DNA from: Thermomicrobiales bacterium
GTDB lineage: Bacteria > Chloroflexota > Chloroflexia > Thermomicrobiales > UBA6265
Direction: 5' to 3'
DNA: 7,045 bases
NCBI GenBank assembly: GCA_030447145.1
Contig: JAUJLY010000147.1
Span: 1 to 7,045 of the forward strand
Shown here: one piece after another, positions 1-5,415 of the stretch
Layout of the letters: the number at the start of each line of letters is the position of its first letter
How positions within the stretch are numbered: the first letter of the stretch is position 1
Translations under genes and position numbers: made by a program
The notes under the pieces: generated by a model
What the model was told of the DNA's origin: nothing
Databases searched by the model: none
Seen by the model: the letters and a program-made list of their open reading frames with translations, nothing else

Positions 1-136
1 ACGCCAGTGGGACGCACTGATTGCCCTTGCAGGCACCCTGTGGCTTGATCTGCCATCCTGTGCGCTGCTCCAGCGCGGCAGGATCGATGTCTAGAGTCTC
101 AAGAATCACCGAACGTGCCTCCTCACTGGTCTCCAT
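1..136 (-). CDS. N-terminal fragment of a CKGxxC protein (possibly redoxin-linked), cut by the window edge
   Basis: Reading leftward from the ATG at 136-134 gives 45 uninterrupted codons that run off the window. The product starts METSEEARSVILETLDIDP, and residues 26-44 form the pattern TGW-KP-G-CKG--CVPL, with cysteines at 36 and 41. From memory, short N-terminal segments of this kind occur in actinobacterial and Chloroflexota proteins annotated as redoxin or thioredoxin-like, ahead of a peroxiredoxin-like domain. That domain would lie outside the window, so the family call is tentative. The acidic N-terminus and regular codons argue for a real gene. The Shine-Dalgarno sequence is weak (CGGAAAC directly before the ATG), and I saw no better in-frame start upstream. 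The gene points away from everything else in the window and is probably transcribed from the 137-354 spacer. Confidence 0.6.
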   Translation of the reverse strand, partial: METSEEARSVILETLDIDPAALEQRTGWQIKPQGACKGNQCVPLA

Positions 137-354
137 GTTTCCGATATCAGTTGGCAGTATCCCACGAGACCGGGACCGGCGTGAACTCCCAGCATGTCCA
201 CTCGCCCTGTCGGATGCGGGGGAACATGGCGCAGTATGGACCGGAAAGGCGCCAGTGACTGCAGCGTATAAAGGAGCACAATTTCGCCGAGTGCCAGTAC
301 AGATAAAGGAGCAAAGGGTCCACATACCCTGGCTCTTATTGAAGGAACACAGCC
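137..354. other. Intergenic spacer with duplicated ATAAAGGAGCA
   Basis: This spacer lies between the leftward CKGxxC gene and the rightward small ORF at 355. It contains two exact copies of an 11-mer (268-278 and 303-313), each preceded by a G(C/T)GCCAGT octamer (249-256 and 291-298). A TATAAA box at 267-272 overlaps the first copy and could be a -10 element, but no good -35 lies 16-18 bp upstream of it. I saw no other gene here. Confidence 0.4.
268..313 (+). repeat. Direct repeat, two copies of ATAAAGGAGCA
   Basis: Exact 11-bp copies lie at 268-278 and 303-313, 35 bp apart start to start. The related octamers GCGCCAGT (249-256) and GTGCCAGT (291-298) lie upstream of each, so a longer unit may have been duplicated and then diverged. 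The AAGGAG core looks like a ribosome-binding site, but neither copy is followed by a start codon at normal spacing. This could be a regulatory repeat or a relic of a small tandem duplication. Confidence 0.45.
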
Positions 355-540
355 ATGACTCCGCCAGCCGAGAAGAGAAGTGCACCAGCCCTATTGCGAA
401 CCATGCGCCCATTCGACATCCTTGCCGAATGCTCACGACAGGAGTGCCTGGACAAGGGGTATGGCAAGGACGAAGCGATGGGCCGTGGCATCTGGCTTGC
501 CGAGGTCAGTTCGCCAGCGATCTGGCCGCATACGATCTGA
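355..540 (+). CDS. Possible small hypothetical protein, 61 residues
   Basis: An ATG follows a reasonable ribosome-binding site (GAAGGA at 341-346, 8 nt spacing) and opens 61 codons. The first 48 residues look protein-like: a Pro/Ala-rich start, then a charged stretch running through DILAECSRQECLDKGYGKDE and GRGIWLAEV, likely helical. The tail after LAEV becomes irregular (SSPAIWPHTI). That could mean the gene is frameshifted there: the +1 frame continues openly to position 700 and would give a longer, basic tail. I recognise no family. It sits alone between a divergent gene and a phosphodiesterase gene more than 360 bp further on. It may be a real small gene, a broken one, or chance. Confidence 0.35.
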   Translation: MTPPAEKRSAPALLRTMRPFDILAECSRQECLDKGYGKDEAMGRGIWLAEVSSPAIWPHTI

Positions 541-904
541 CGACACTTGGATGTCCTGGAAGTTTAGGCAGCGCATGCTACCGGTCAGCCGTCGGACATC
601 CTTCCACCTCTTGCCGCTGCCAAGAACGTCAGTCGGTTCATCTCCCCCTCCATGCAGCGACAGGGTTTGCCCACACAAAAATGAGATCCTGATGATTTGA
701 GGCCCGTAGGGCTCGACGAGATCTCCGAGTCCTGAGATATTGAGAAGCCATGACGCGGCAAAGGACCTCCTCCTGTCCGAGAGGAGTGCCCCGGTATGTG
801 CGGGACATCTATCGTCACAGTATCGCTGCACAATATGCATGATCCGACGATCTGACCCTGACACTCGAATGGCCGCCCCATCGCCCAAGGAGAGAATTAC
901 CCAG
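541..904. other. Non-coding spacer upstream of the phosphodiesterase gene
   Basis: There are 364 bases here without a gene I can support. Open frames on both strands cross the region, but their translations are compositionally irregular and rich in Ser, Arg, Cys and Pro, without recognisable motifs. No clear sigma-70 promoter, terminator hairpin or RNA gene was seen. The phosphodiesterase frame itself stays open back to 740, but the 55 residues before position 905 have no family-like character, so I treat them as upstream sequence. Confidence 0.45.
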
Positions 905-2347
905 ATGACGATCCAGCGACGCGTGCTCATCATTGGCGCCGATGGCCTTCGCCCCGACCTGTACGATCCTACCCTGATGCCCAACGTGGCAGCACTAGAG
1001 GCAAGCGGCACACGACTAACCGACTACCACGCCTCGTATCCGTCACATACCCGCGTGAACATGAGCAGCCTGGCCACCGGAGCAACTCCAGGTCAACACG
1101 GGATTGTCGCCAACACCATGCTCGTTCCCGGTGCCACAAACGACCACATCGTCGATACTAGCAACTATGAGCACCTGGATGCTCTTGTGCCGAAGGCACT
1201 GCTGGCTCGCTCATTCAGCGATGTGCTCGCGGAAAGCAATGAGCGGGTCGCTGTGGCGGGAACTGGTTCCAGCGGAACAAGCGTGCTCTGGACCATCAAT
1301 GACCGCTCTCGCATCGTCAACACCAGTGCCGCCTACGGCATTGCGGATCTCTATGACCTACGGGAGAAGCTGGGGGAGATCCCGGAACCCAATACGCCAC
1401 AGATTGCACGAGCAAACTATGCGACCCGGGCCGTACGGGATCTCTATCTTGAGGATGACCGAAACCGCGTGATCGTCATGTGGCTGAATGAACCGGATGC
1501 CAGCCTTCACCTTTTCGGGCTTGGGTCACCGGAGTCCGTGGAGGCAATGAGAGGCGTCGATGCATGTGTCGGCACCCTCATTGATACGCTTGAGCACACT
1601 GGCCGACGAGACCAGTTCGACATCATCTTCATGTCGGATCACGGTCATTCCACAGTGAAGGCCCACAGCACCCTCCGCGAGTACCTGCATCAGGTAGAAC
1701 GTGAACTGCGCACGTTACCTCAACTCGTTACCGCCAGCGACTACATATATGCCCGTCCGGGCGCACCATCACCAGCGGCGTCAGAACTCTTGCCCCTGAT
1801 CGACTGGCTGTACGCTCAGCCGTGGTGCGATCTCATCTTCGCCGGGAGTCATTTGGCTGCCGATCTTCCCACCACCATCCCGCTCACCACGCTCTGGAAC
1901 GGGAAAGAAAACGACAGGCAGCCGCTCCTTGCCGTCTCGCCCGCATGGAGTGCAGAGCAGAATGCCTTTGGCATACCAGGCACCGTCGATGCGCTTACGA
2001 CGCAGGCAGCCCTCAAGTCGTCTCATGGTTCGACGTCACCCTATGACATGCACGCGTTAATGATCCTCAGCGGACCGTCCTTCCAGGAAGGGCGGCATTC
2101 CACCATCCCGGCCGGCGCAATCGATCTGGCGCCCACAATCCTGACGCTTCTCAACAAGGATATTCCCAGCACAATGGACGGCCGTCCGCTCCATGAAGCG
2201 CTAAGGAGCACACATCGCCAGGCCATCGAGCCGAAACAGGAGGCATTGCTCATCAACCTGGACCGCGAACAGCGGGGACTTTTCCTGGAGAGAGTGGGCA
2301 CATCCTCGTACGTCCACGGCTCAGCGCAGGGTCAATATCATTATTGA
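905..2347 (+). CDS. Alkaline-phosphatase-superfamily nucleotide pyrophosphatase/phosphodiesterase-like hydrolase
   Basis: The product has 480 residues and is a metal-dependent hydrolase of the type I phosphodiesterase/nucleotide pyrophosphatase branch. The start at 905 is chosen because AAGGAGAG (887-894) lies 10 nt upstream and the family core begins at once with VLIIGADGLRPD. The whole two-zinc site can be placed. Asp13, the nucleophile Thr49 (in SHTRVN, followed by the LATGATPGQHGI block with Asn52), Asp245 and His246 (SDHGH) would hold one metal. Asp198 and His202 (NEPDASLH) and His374 (SSHGSTSPYDMHA) would hold the other. The C-terminal block GPSF...IDLAPTILTLL...DGRPL is also typical. 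There is no signal peptide or membrane anchor, so the enzyme is probably cytoplasmic, unlike many secreted relatives. Substrate is unknown: phosphodiesters, nucleotides or phosphonates such as phosphonoacetate are all handled in this superfamily. It stands alone, with long spacers on both sides. Confidence 0.92.
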   Translation: MTIQRRVLIIGADGLRPDLYDPTLMPNVAALEASGTRLTDYHASYPSHTRVNMSSLATGATPGQHGIVANTMLVPGATNDHIVDTSNYEHLDALVPKALLARSFSDVLAESNERVAVAGTGSSGTSVLWTINDRSRIVNTSAAYGIADLYDLREKLGEIPEPNTPQIARANYATRAVRDLYLEDDRNRVIVMWLNEPDASLHLFGLGSPESVEAMRGVDACVGTLIDTLEHTGRRDQFDIIFMSDHGHSTVKAHSTLREYLHQVERELRTLPQLVTASDYIYARPGAPSPAASELLPLIDWLYAQPWCDLIFAGSHLAADLPTTIPLTTLWNGKENDRQPLLAVSPAWSAEQNAFGIPGTVDALTTQAALKSSHGSTSPYDMHALMILSGPSFQEGRHSTIPAGAIDLAPTILTLLNKDIPSTMDGRPLHEALRSTHRQAIEPKQEALLINLDREQRGLFLERVGTSSYVHGSAQGQYHY

Positions 2348-2719
2348 TGTGATCCGGGTGCCGTACCACCTACCAAATCCGACGCGTTACTTTCTGAGAG
2401 TTACGGATGCCGACGTCAACTAGGCGCTCCCCGATCACCTGAAGTACCGGACCCCTATTCCGCTTTCTCGCGAACCGGACGAGCAACTACCTTGCATTCG
2501 GCTTGAACAACTCGGGCAGCAGGTCGCTCTTCGAGGTTTCGTGGGTTTCCTGCCCTGTTGCCAACGACCGTCGCTACACCGACAGGATCGGTTTCTCGAG
2601 TTACTGGCCCGTCGGGGCGGTGGACCGCACAAACCCGACCCGGGCGTGCTGTCCCGTACATGACCATGGGCCGTATACCCCGATTCACACGGCCGTGGCT
2701 CCCACTCCGAAAAACTCGA
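2348..2719. other. Convergent intergenic region
   Basis: There are 372 bases between the stop of the phosphodiesterase gene (plus) and the stop of the DinB gene (minus). Several 65-105-codon frames cross it on both strands, but they overlap each other, lack ribosome-binding sites and have Arg/Pro/Ser-rich irregular translations, as expected for GC-rich non-coding DNA. The only structure noted is the imperfect hairpin at 2664-2698. No insertion-sequence ends or recognisable gene remnant were seen. Confidence 0.5.
2664..2698 (-). terminator. Weak hairpin downstream of the DinB gene
   Basis: CCATGGGCCGT (2664-2674) can pair with ACGGCCGTGG (2689-2698): a six-pair GGCCGT/ACGGCC core plus an outer CCA/TGG with one bulge, around a 14-nt loop. 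It begins about 20 nt past the DinB stop codon on the minus strand. No T-tract follows on either strand, so it is at best a poor intrinsic terminator, and it may be chance. Confidence 0.25.
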
Positions 2720-3190
2720 TCACCTTCTGTCCCAGGTCCAGCCGGAGAAGTCGGGCGGCTCAATGCCGTGTTGGGTCAGGATGGTCGCGATCTGGGAGCG
2801 GTGCTCGGTGGCATGGTTGATCGCCTGCACGTAGATGGTTGAGACCGGTAGCTTGTAGGGCTGACCCTGGTACTCGCCCTCCAGCACCTCGTCCGGGTCG
2901 GCACGCCCAGCCAACTCGATCAGCACACGGCCACTGTCGTCGAGCGCCTGCCTCAGCATATCGACACCCGGCCAGCCGTCGCGTTCGCCGTAGGTGGGCT
3001 GGCGGCCACTCAACCGCATTGCGTAGCGCTGCTCGGCGCCAGCGATATGCATCAGCGTGTCCCGAACGGTGCCGGCTGTGCCCTGCACGGTGGCGTCGAG
3101 CTGGGCATTGGTCAGGTGCACACACGCATCGACGGCACGCAGGTTCGCCCACTGGTTATGCTCGAACAGTTTGACGAGAATCGACTCCAT
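2720..3190 (-). CDS. DinB-family (DinB/YfiT-like) putative metal-dependent protein
   Basis: The 156-residue product has the size and pattern of the DinB/YfiT four-helix-bundle superfamily. It opens with ESILVKLFEHNQWANLRAVDAC, has TVRDTLMHIAGAEQRY in the second helix, and ends with INHATEHRSQIATILTQHGI. The three histidines expected for a single divalent metal are present: His48, His126 and His130 (HxxxH). Members include DNA-damage-inducible proteins and thiol transferases using bacillithiol or mycothiol; the exact reaction here is unknown and the protein should be cytosolic. The frame is open further upstream, but the start at 3190 is preferred because GGAGGAGA (3202-3195) lies 4 nt before it and family homology begins there. 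It follows the DUF4177-like gene by 117 bp on the same strand, so the two may share a transcript. Confidence 0.88.
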   Translation of the reverse strand: MESILVKLFEHNQWANLRAVDACVHLTNAQLDATVQGTAGTVRDTLMHIAGAEQRYAMRLSGRQPTYGERDGWPGVDMLRQALDDSGRVLIELAGRADPDEVLEGEYQGQPYKLPVSTIYVQAINHATEHRSQIATILTQHGIEPPDFSGWTWDRR

Positions 3191-3307
3191 TGCGTCTCCT
3201 CCGTGCGCGGATGTGGCTATCCTCTTGTCTCCCAGGAACCCGCGGTGCCCCAAACCCTGCCGCCAAGGAGCGGACAGAGAAAGGGATCTGGCCCCTACCG
3301 GTGTTCC

Positions 3308-3688
3308 CTACTCGGGCAGGAACTCCTCCTCGATAAGGCGAGCCGGATTGATTGAGCGAGCATCGGCATCGGCGTCCAGGACCAGATCCTCCTCGGCAAC
3401 AGCCATGTTGACGACCTCCATGCCAATGTTCTCCGCCTCCACCTCGGCGGCACGCTCGGCGATGGCCCGACGGAAGTAAAAGGTGCGCCCCTCCCCGTGC
3501 ACGACGCTAACCAGCTCCCAGCCCTGCCAGCCAAGCCAGGCAACGGCTTCCTCCACCCAGCGATTGGTATCAACGGCATGGACATTGGGCCGGGCCTGGG
3601 TGCGATGGCCCTCCGCGATGCCGTAGTAGGTGATCGTGCCATCGGGCCGGACATCGCAGTAGGCCCACCGCTGCTGATCGCGCATCAT
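3308..3688 (-). CDS. DUF4177-like small protein with acidic C-terminal tail
   Basis: The product has 126 residues. The first part (about 7-75) resembles the small DUF4177 fold: an opening strand QRWAYCDVRPDG, a helix RWVEEAVAWLGWQGWELVSVV, then a closing strand GRTFYFRRAI. The GWELVSV block followed by YF-R is the most characteristic element, and the function of that family is unknown. Residues 76-126 are an additional, strongly acidic segment (ERAAEVEAENIG, then EEDLVLDADADA, then EEEFLPE), which makes the protein longer than a bare DUF4177 domain. Two adjacent ATG codons exist; the first (3688) has GAGGAG (3700-3695) 6 nt upstream and either could be used. There is no signal peptide or membrane segment. 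It lies upstream of the DinB gene and probably heads that transcript. Confidence 0.75.
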   Translation of the reverse strand: MMRDQQRWAYCDVRPDGTITYYGIAEGHRTQARPNVHAVDTNRWVEEAVAWLGWQGWELVSVVHGEGRTFYFRRAIAERAAEVEAENIGMEVVNMAVAEEDLVLDADADARSINPARLIEEEFLPE

Positions 3689-3737
3689 ACCTGTCTCCTC
3701 ATCTGACCAGACGTCATCGTGGCCTCAGGCGTTGTGG

Positions 3738-3766
3738 ATCCTGTCGACACCCTGTGACAGTTTCAA
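3738..3766 (-). promoter_or_regulatory. Candidate sigma-70-type promoter for the DUF4177-like/DinB pair
   Basis: On the minus strand, TTGAAA (3766-3761) is followed after exactly 17 bp by CAGGAT (3743-3738), which matches a -35 box at five of six positions and a -10 box at three of six. It lies about 50 bp upstream of the ATG at 3688. The -10 match is poor, so this is only a candidate. Confidence 0.3.
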
Positions 3767-3948
3767 GCCTGATGGATGCCCGGTTTTCTCATGGAAGCCA
3801 CTATAAACCGCGACGATCTTCTCCGCACAGGGAGTCGTGACTGGAACCCGGTGCCTCACACTGACGTCCCCTTACGGCTGGGATGTTCACGCCTTTTGAC
3901 GCCATGGAGCGAAGCACGGTACCTGCGATGTGGTCCCGGCACGAGCAT

Positions 3949-3974
3949 TGCGCGTCCCCGCGCAGAAGGGGGAC
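3949..3974 (+). promoter_or_regulatory. Two mutually exclusive leader hairpins
   Basis: GCGCG (3950-3954) pairs with CGCGC (3959-3963) around a TCCC tetraloop, extended by a T-A pair (3949/3964). The overlapping GTCCCC (3954-3959) can instead pair with GGGGAC (3969-3974) around a 9-nt loop. Both stems use bases 3954-3959, so only one can form at a time. They lie about 30-55 nt before the ATG at 4005. Such an arrangement can act as a leader switch, but GC-rich DNA forms short stems by chance. Confidence 0.25.
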
Positions 3975-4004
3975 TCTTATCGTGTGTGAGGGTAAAGACC
4001 GACC

Positions 4005-4283
4005 ATGGAACGCAATGACAAGCAACGTGCCAAAGGGCAACATCGCCACCTGGAGGATGACGAGATAGATCGCGCGCTTGGGGAACTCCGGGTGCCTCTC
4101 TCGGTCATGTATGGCTATACGCAGCTGCTTCAGCGCCGCATCAATCAGGGGCGCATTCACGAGGCATACGCCTGGCTTGACGGGCTGGCGGCCATCCAGC
4201 GGTCGGCGAGGGTGATGGAGGCAAGCCTCATGAGAATTGAGGCCATGGCGCGCGCACGTCAATCGGCCCAGGAGGAATCCTGA
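4005..4283 (+). CDS. Orphan HisKA-like dimerisation helix pair lacking the phospho-accepting histidine
   Basis: The product has 92 residues. After a charged N-terminus (1-20), residues 24-45 read ALGELRVPLSVMYGYTQLLQRR, which closely follows the first helix of a sensor histidine kinase dimerisation domain (usual form SHELRTPL-----GY-QLL-RR). The H-box histidine is replaced by Gly26, while Glu27, Leu28, Arg29, Pro31 and Leu32 are kept. Residues 57-85 resemble the second helix (WLDGLAAIQRSARVMEASL, then MRIEAMARAR). There is no sensor, ATPase or receiver domain, so it cannot be a kinase by itself. It could be a dimerisation partner, a decoy or anti-kinase protein, or a relic of a kinase. The start is the only in-frame candidate, as a TGA precedes it at 3987; GAGGG (3988-3992) is a distant, weak ribosome-binding site. 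No membrane segment is seen. Confidence 0.68.
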   Translation: MERNDKQRAKGQHRHLEDDEIDRALGELRVPLSVMYGYTQLLQRRINQGRIHEAYAWLDGLAAIQRSARVMEASLMRIEAMARARQSAQEES

Positions 4284-4399
4284 ATGCTGCGAATCAGACA
4301 GACGTAACCAGGCGAGCCATAACGATCCTGACGCTCCTGGCAATCGTCCCTGTCGTTGGTGACAATCTTCCAACGTCGCTGGAGGTCCTACAGACCTGA
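4280..4399 (+). CDS. Possible 39-residue single-pass membrane peptide, unusual start
   Basis: This frame overlaps the stop codon of the HisKA-like gene. It has a strong GGAGG (4271-4275) but would need CTG at 4280 as start, since no ATG, GTG or TTG lies in frame near it. The translation has a polar start (NAANQTDVTRR) followed by a convincing hydrophobic helix (AITILTLLAIVPVVG) and ends DNLPTSLEVLQT. The ATG at 4284, in another frame, gives only seven codons. It could be a coupled small membrane protein with a rare start, a frameshifted remnant, or chance. Of the 4284-4558 spacer I can explain nothing else. Confidence 0.22.
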   Translation: MNAANQTDVTRRAITILTLLAIVPVVGDNLPTSLEVLQT

Positions 4400-4558
4400 G
4401 CCAGATTGGGCGTCCATAAGCACCATCAGGAACGCCGCCATCCGGGTGGCAGTGTTCCTTTCCCCCGAGGGTCACGGACTGCAGATAGCCATTGGACAGG
4501 GATGGACACTGGGCCGACGGGAGCTGGCACGCCTGCCACGCCATTACTCCTGAGTGAT

Positions 4559-4984
4559 TCAGATGCCCCAGGATGTCGTCCGGTATGGCTGGATCACTAT
4601 CACTGGCCGCTGCTCGATTGCCATGGACCGATACTGCGGGTACTTGCTGCGCAGAGCCGCGATGGCAGGAACATGTGCAGGGTCGTCGGGCCCGATGAGG
4701 CGAGCGGTTCCCTTGACCTGCACGAAGGCAAGCCGTGACCAGTCCTCATCGTAGTGGTCAACGATCACGCTCACGTGTGGCTCGCGACGGATGTGCCGGA
4801 CACGTGCAAGGTCCTTGTCCGGCACCGACTTTGGCTTCTCATCAAGGACGCTGACAAGCACCGGGTCGTCATTGCCAAGCAAGGCGAAGCAGATCGGCAC
4901 AAGCGCTGGCGTCCCGTCCGGGGTTATCGTCGCAAGCCGGGCAACACGCTGCGACCTGACGAACGCAAGTTCCGGTGCCTTCAT
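4559..4984 (-). CDS. PPOX-class F420-type oxidoreductase (Rv0121-like)
   Basis: The 141-residue product is a split beta-barrel protein of the pyridoxamine-5'-phosphate-oxidase-like superfamily. It resembles the subgroup of probable F420-dependent enzymes typified by mycobacterial Rv0121c. Visible markers are FVRSQRVARLATITPDGTP-LVPICFAL (8-35), DEKPKS (48-53), REPHVSVIVDHYDEDWSRL (67-85), the following VKGTARLI strand (90-97) and SKYPQYR towards the C-terminus. The family uses F420 or a flavin to reduce small molecules; the substrate here is unknown. The frame opens with GTG at 5005, but I choose the ATG at 4984 because GGGGAAGA (4998-4991) sits 6 nt upstream and family similarity starts there. 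It is divergent from the luciferase-like F420 gene at 5416, which supports a shared cofactor. It should be cytosolic and probably dimeric. Confidence 0.87.
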   Translation of the reverse strand: MKAPELAFVRSQRVARLATITPDGTPALVPICFALLGNDDPVLVSVLDEKPKSVPDKDLARVRHIRREPHVSVIVDHYDEDWSRLAFVQVKGTARLIGPDDPAHVPAIAALRSKYPQYRSMAIEQRPVIVIQPYRTTSWGI

Positions 4985-5415
4985 CCTGTGTCTTCCCCAT
5001 ACCACTGTGACCCGAGCCTATGCCAACCGCCTGATCGGTATGCACAGGGAAGTATCCACCGGCTGACTCTCGCCCATGTGCAGCAGGTGGGAAGCATGAC
5101 GTTTGGCATGGTGCCGGCCGTAGTGAACACCTGCCTCAAACCGCCCCCCCGTGACGATAGACGTTGACGTGGCTCCTGATAGCATCGGGGTCCGACCCAG
5201 ATTGACCGAAGGGTGCTGGGCATCGTTGGGTCCCCTCCTTACGCCGTCGAAACAGCACCTTCTATCTCAATAGGGGCGCAGTCAGTGATAGGGGCTTTGC
5301 TGGGGAAAAGCCTGACCGCGGACAGACATCGGTTCCCAGCAGGAGCGTCTGTCTGTATCCTGCACGGTAGGAATACACGACACTCTGGCTCGGACACGCC
5401 TTGGGAGAAACAGCT
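4985..5415. other. Divergent intergenic region between the two F420-type genes
   Basis: This spacer of 431 bases should carry promoters for both flanking genes. It contains several repeats clustered in the right half: near-direct copies GCATCGGGGTCC and GCATCGTTGGGTCC (5182-5193, 5220-5233), a GACCCA/TGGGTC inverted pair (5194-5199, 5227-5232), two exact ATAGGGGC copies (5270-5277, 5288-5295), and a GACAGAC/GTCTGTC inverted pair (5321-5327, 5347-5353). No promoter is clear. A 68-codon plus frame from GTG 5213 ends in a GTGA overlap with the downstream start, but its translation is not protein-like. Confidence 0.5.
5270..5353 (+). repeat. Direct and inverted repeats upstream of the LLM oxidoreductase
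   Basis: ATAGGGGC occurs exactly at 5270-5277 and 5288-5295, an 18-bp period. Further on, GACAGAC (5321-5327) and GTCTGTC (5347-5353) form a perfect 7-bp inverted pair with a 19-nt loop, ending 62 bp before the start codon. They could be operator half-sites for a repressor controlling the F420-type genes. No regulator gene is adjacent. Confidence 0.3.

Larger units (their letters stand above)
3689..4004. other. Divergent intergenic region
   Basis: There are 316 bases between the leftward DUF4177-like gene and the rightward kinase-dimerisation-like gene, so promoters for both must lie here. A candidate leftward promoter is at 3738-3766. A possible rightward one is TTGACG (3896-3901), 18 bp before TACCTG (3920-3925), which is weak. 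Two competing hairpins occur at 3949-3974. Open frames through this region are short or irregular, and I see no gene. Confidence 0.45.

Noticed and set aside
21..692. 223-codon plus-strand frame at the left end
   Set aside because: It is antisense to the CKGxxC gene in its first part and its translation is Ser/Arg/Cys-rich without motifs.
433..1011. 192-codon minus-strand frame overlapping the spacer and the phosphodiesterase N-terminus
   Set aside because: It overlaps the conserved start of the phosphodiesterase, has no ribosome-binding site I can see and shows no recognisable motif; the composition looks like antisense GC-rich sequence.
2435..2763. Overlapping frames in the convergent spacer (65, 102 and 105 codons)
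   Set aside because: They overlap one another on both strands, lack start signals and look like GC-rich non-coding DNA.
3801..4544. 247-codon minus-strand frame opposite the HisKA-like gene
   Set aside because: The plus-strand HisKA-like product has recognisable motifs; the minus translation is irregular and rich in Leu, Arg and Cys with no family signal.
4754..5167. 137-codon plus-strand frame
   Set aside because: It is the antisense shadow of the PPOX-class gene and continues as irregular sequence into the spacer.
5187..5232. T-box or riboswitch-like folding of the GGGTC-rich segment
   Set aside because: Only short 5-6 bp pairings were found and no conserved riboswitch core could be recognised.
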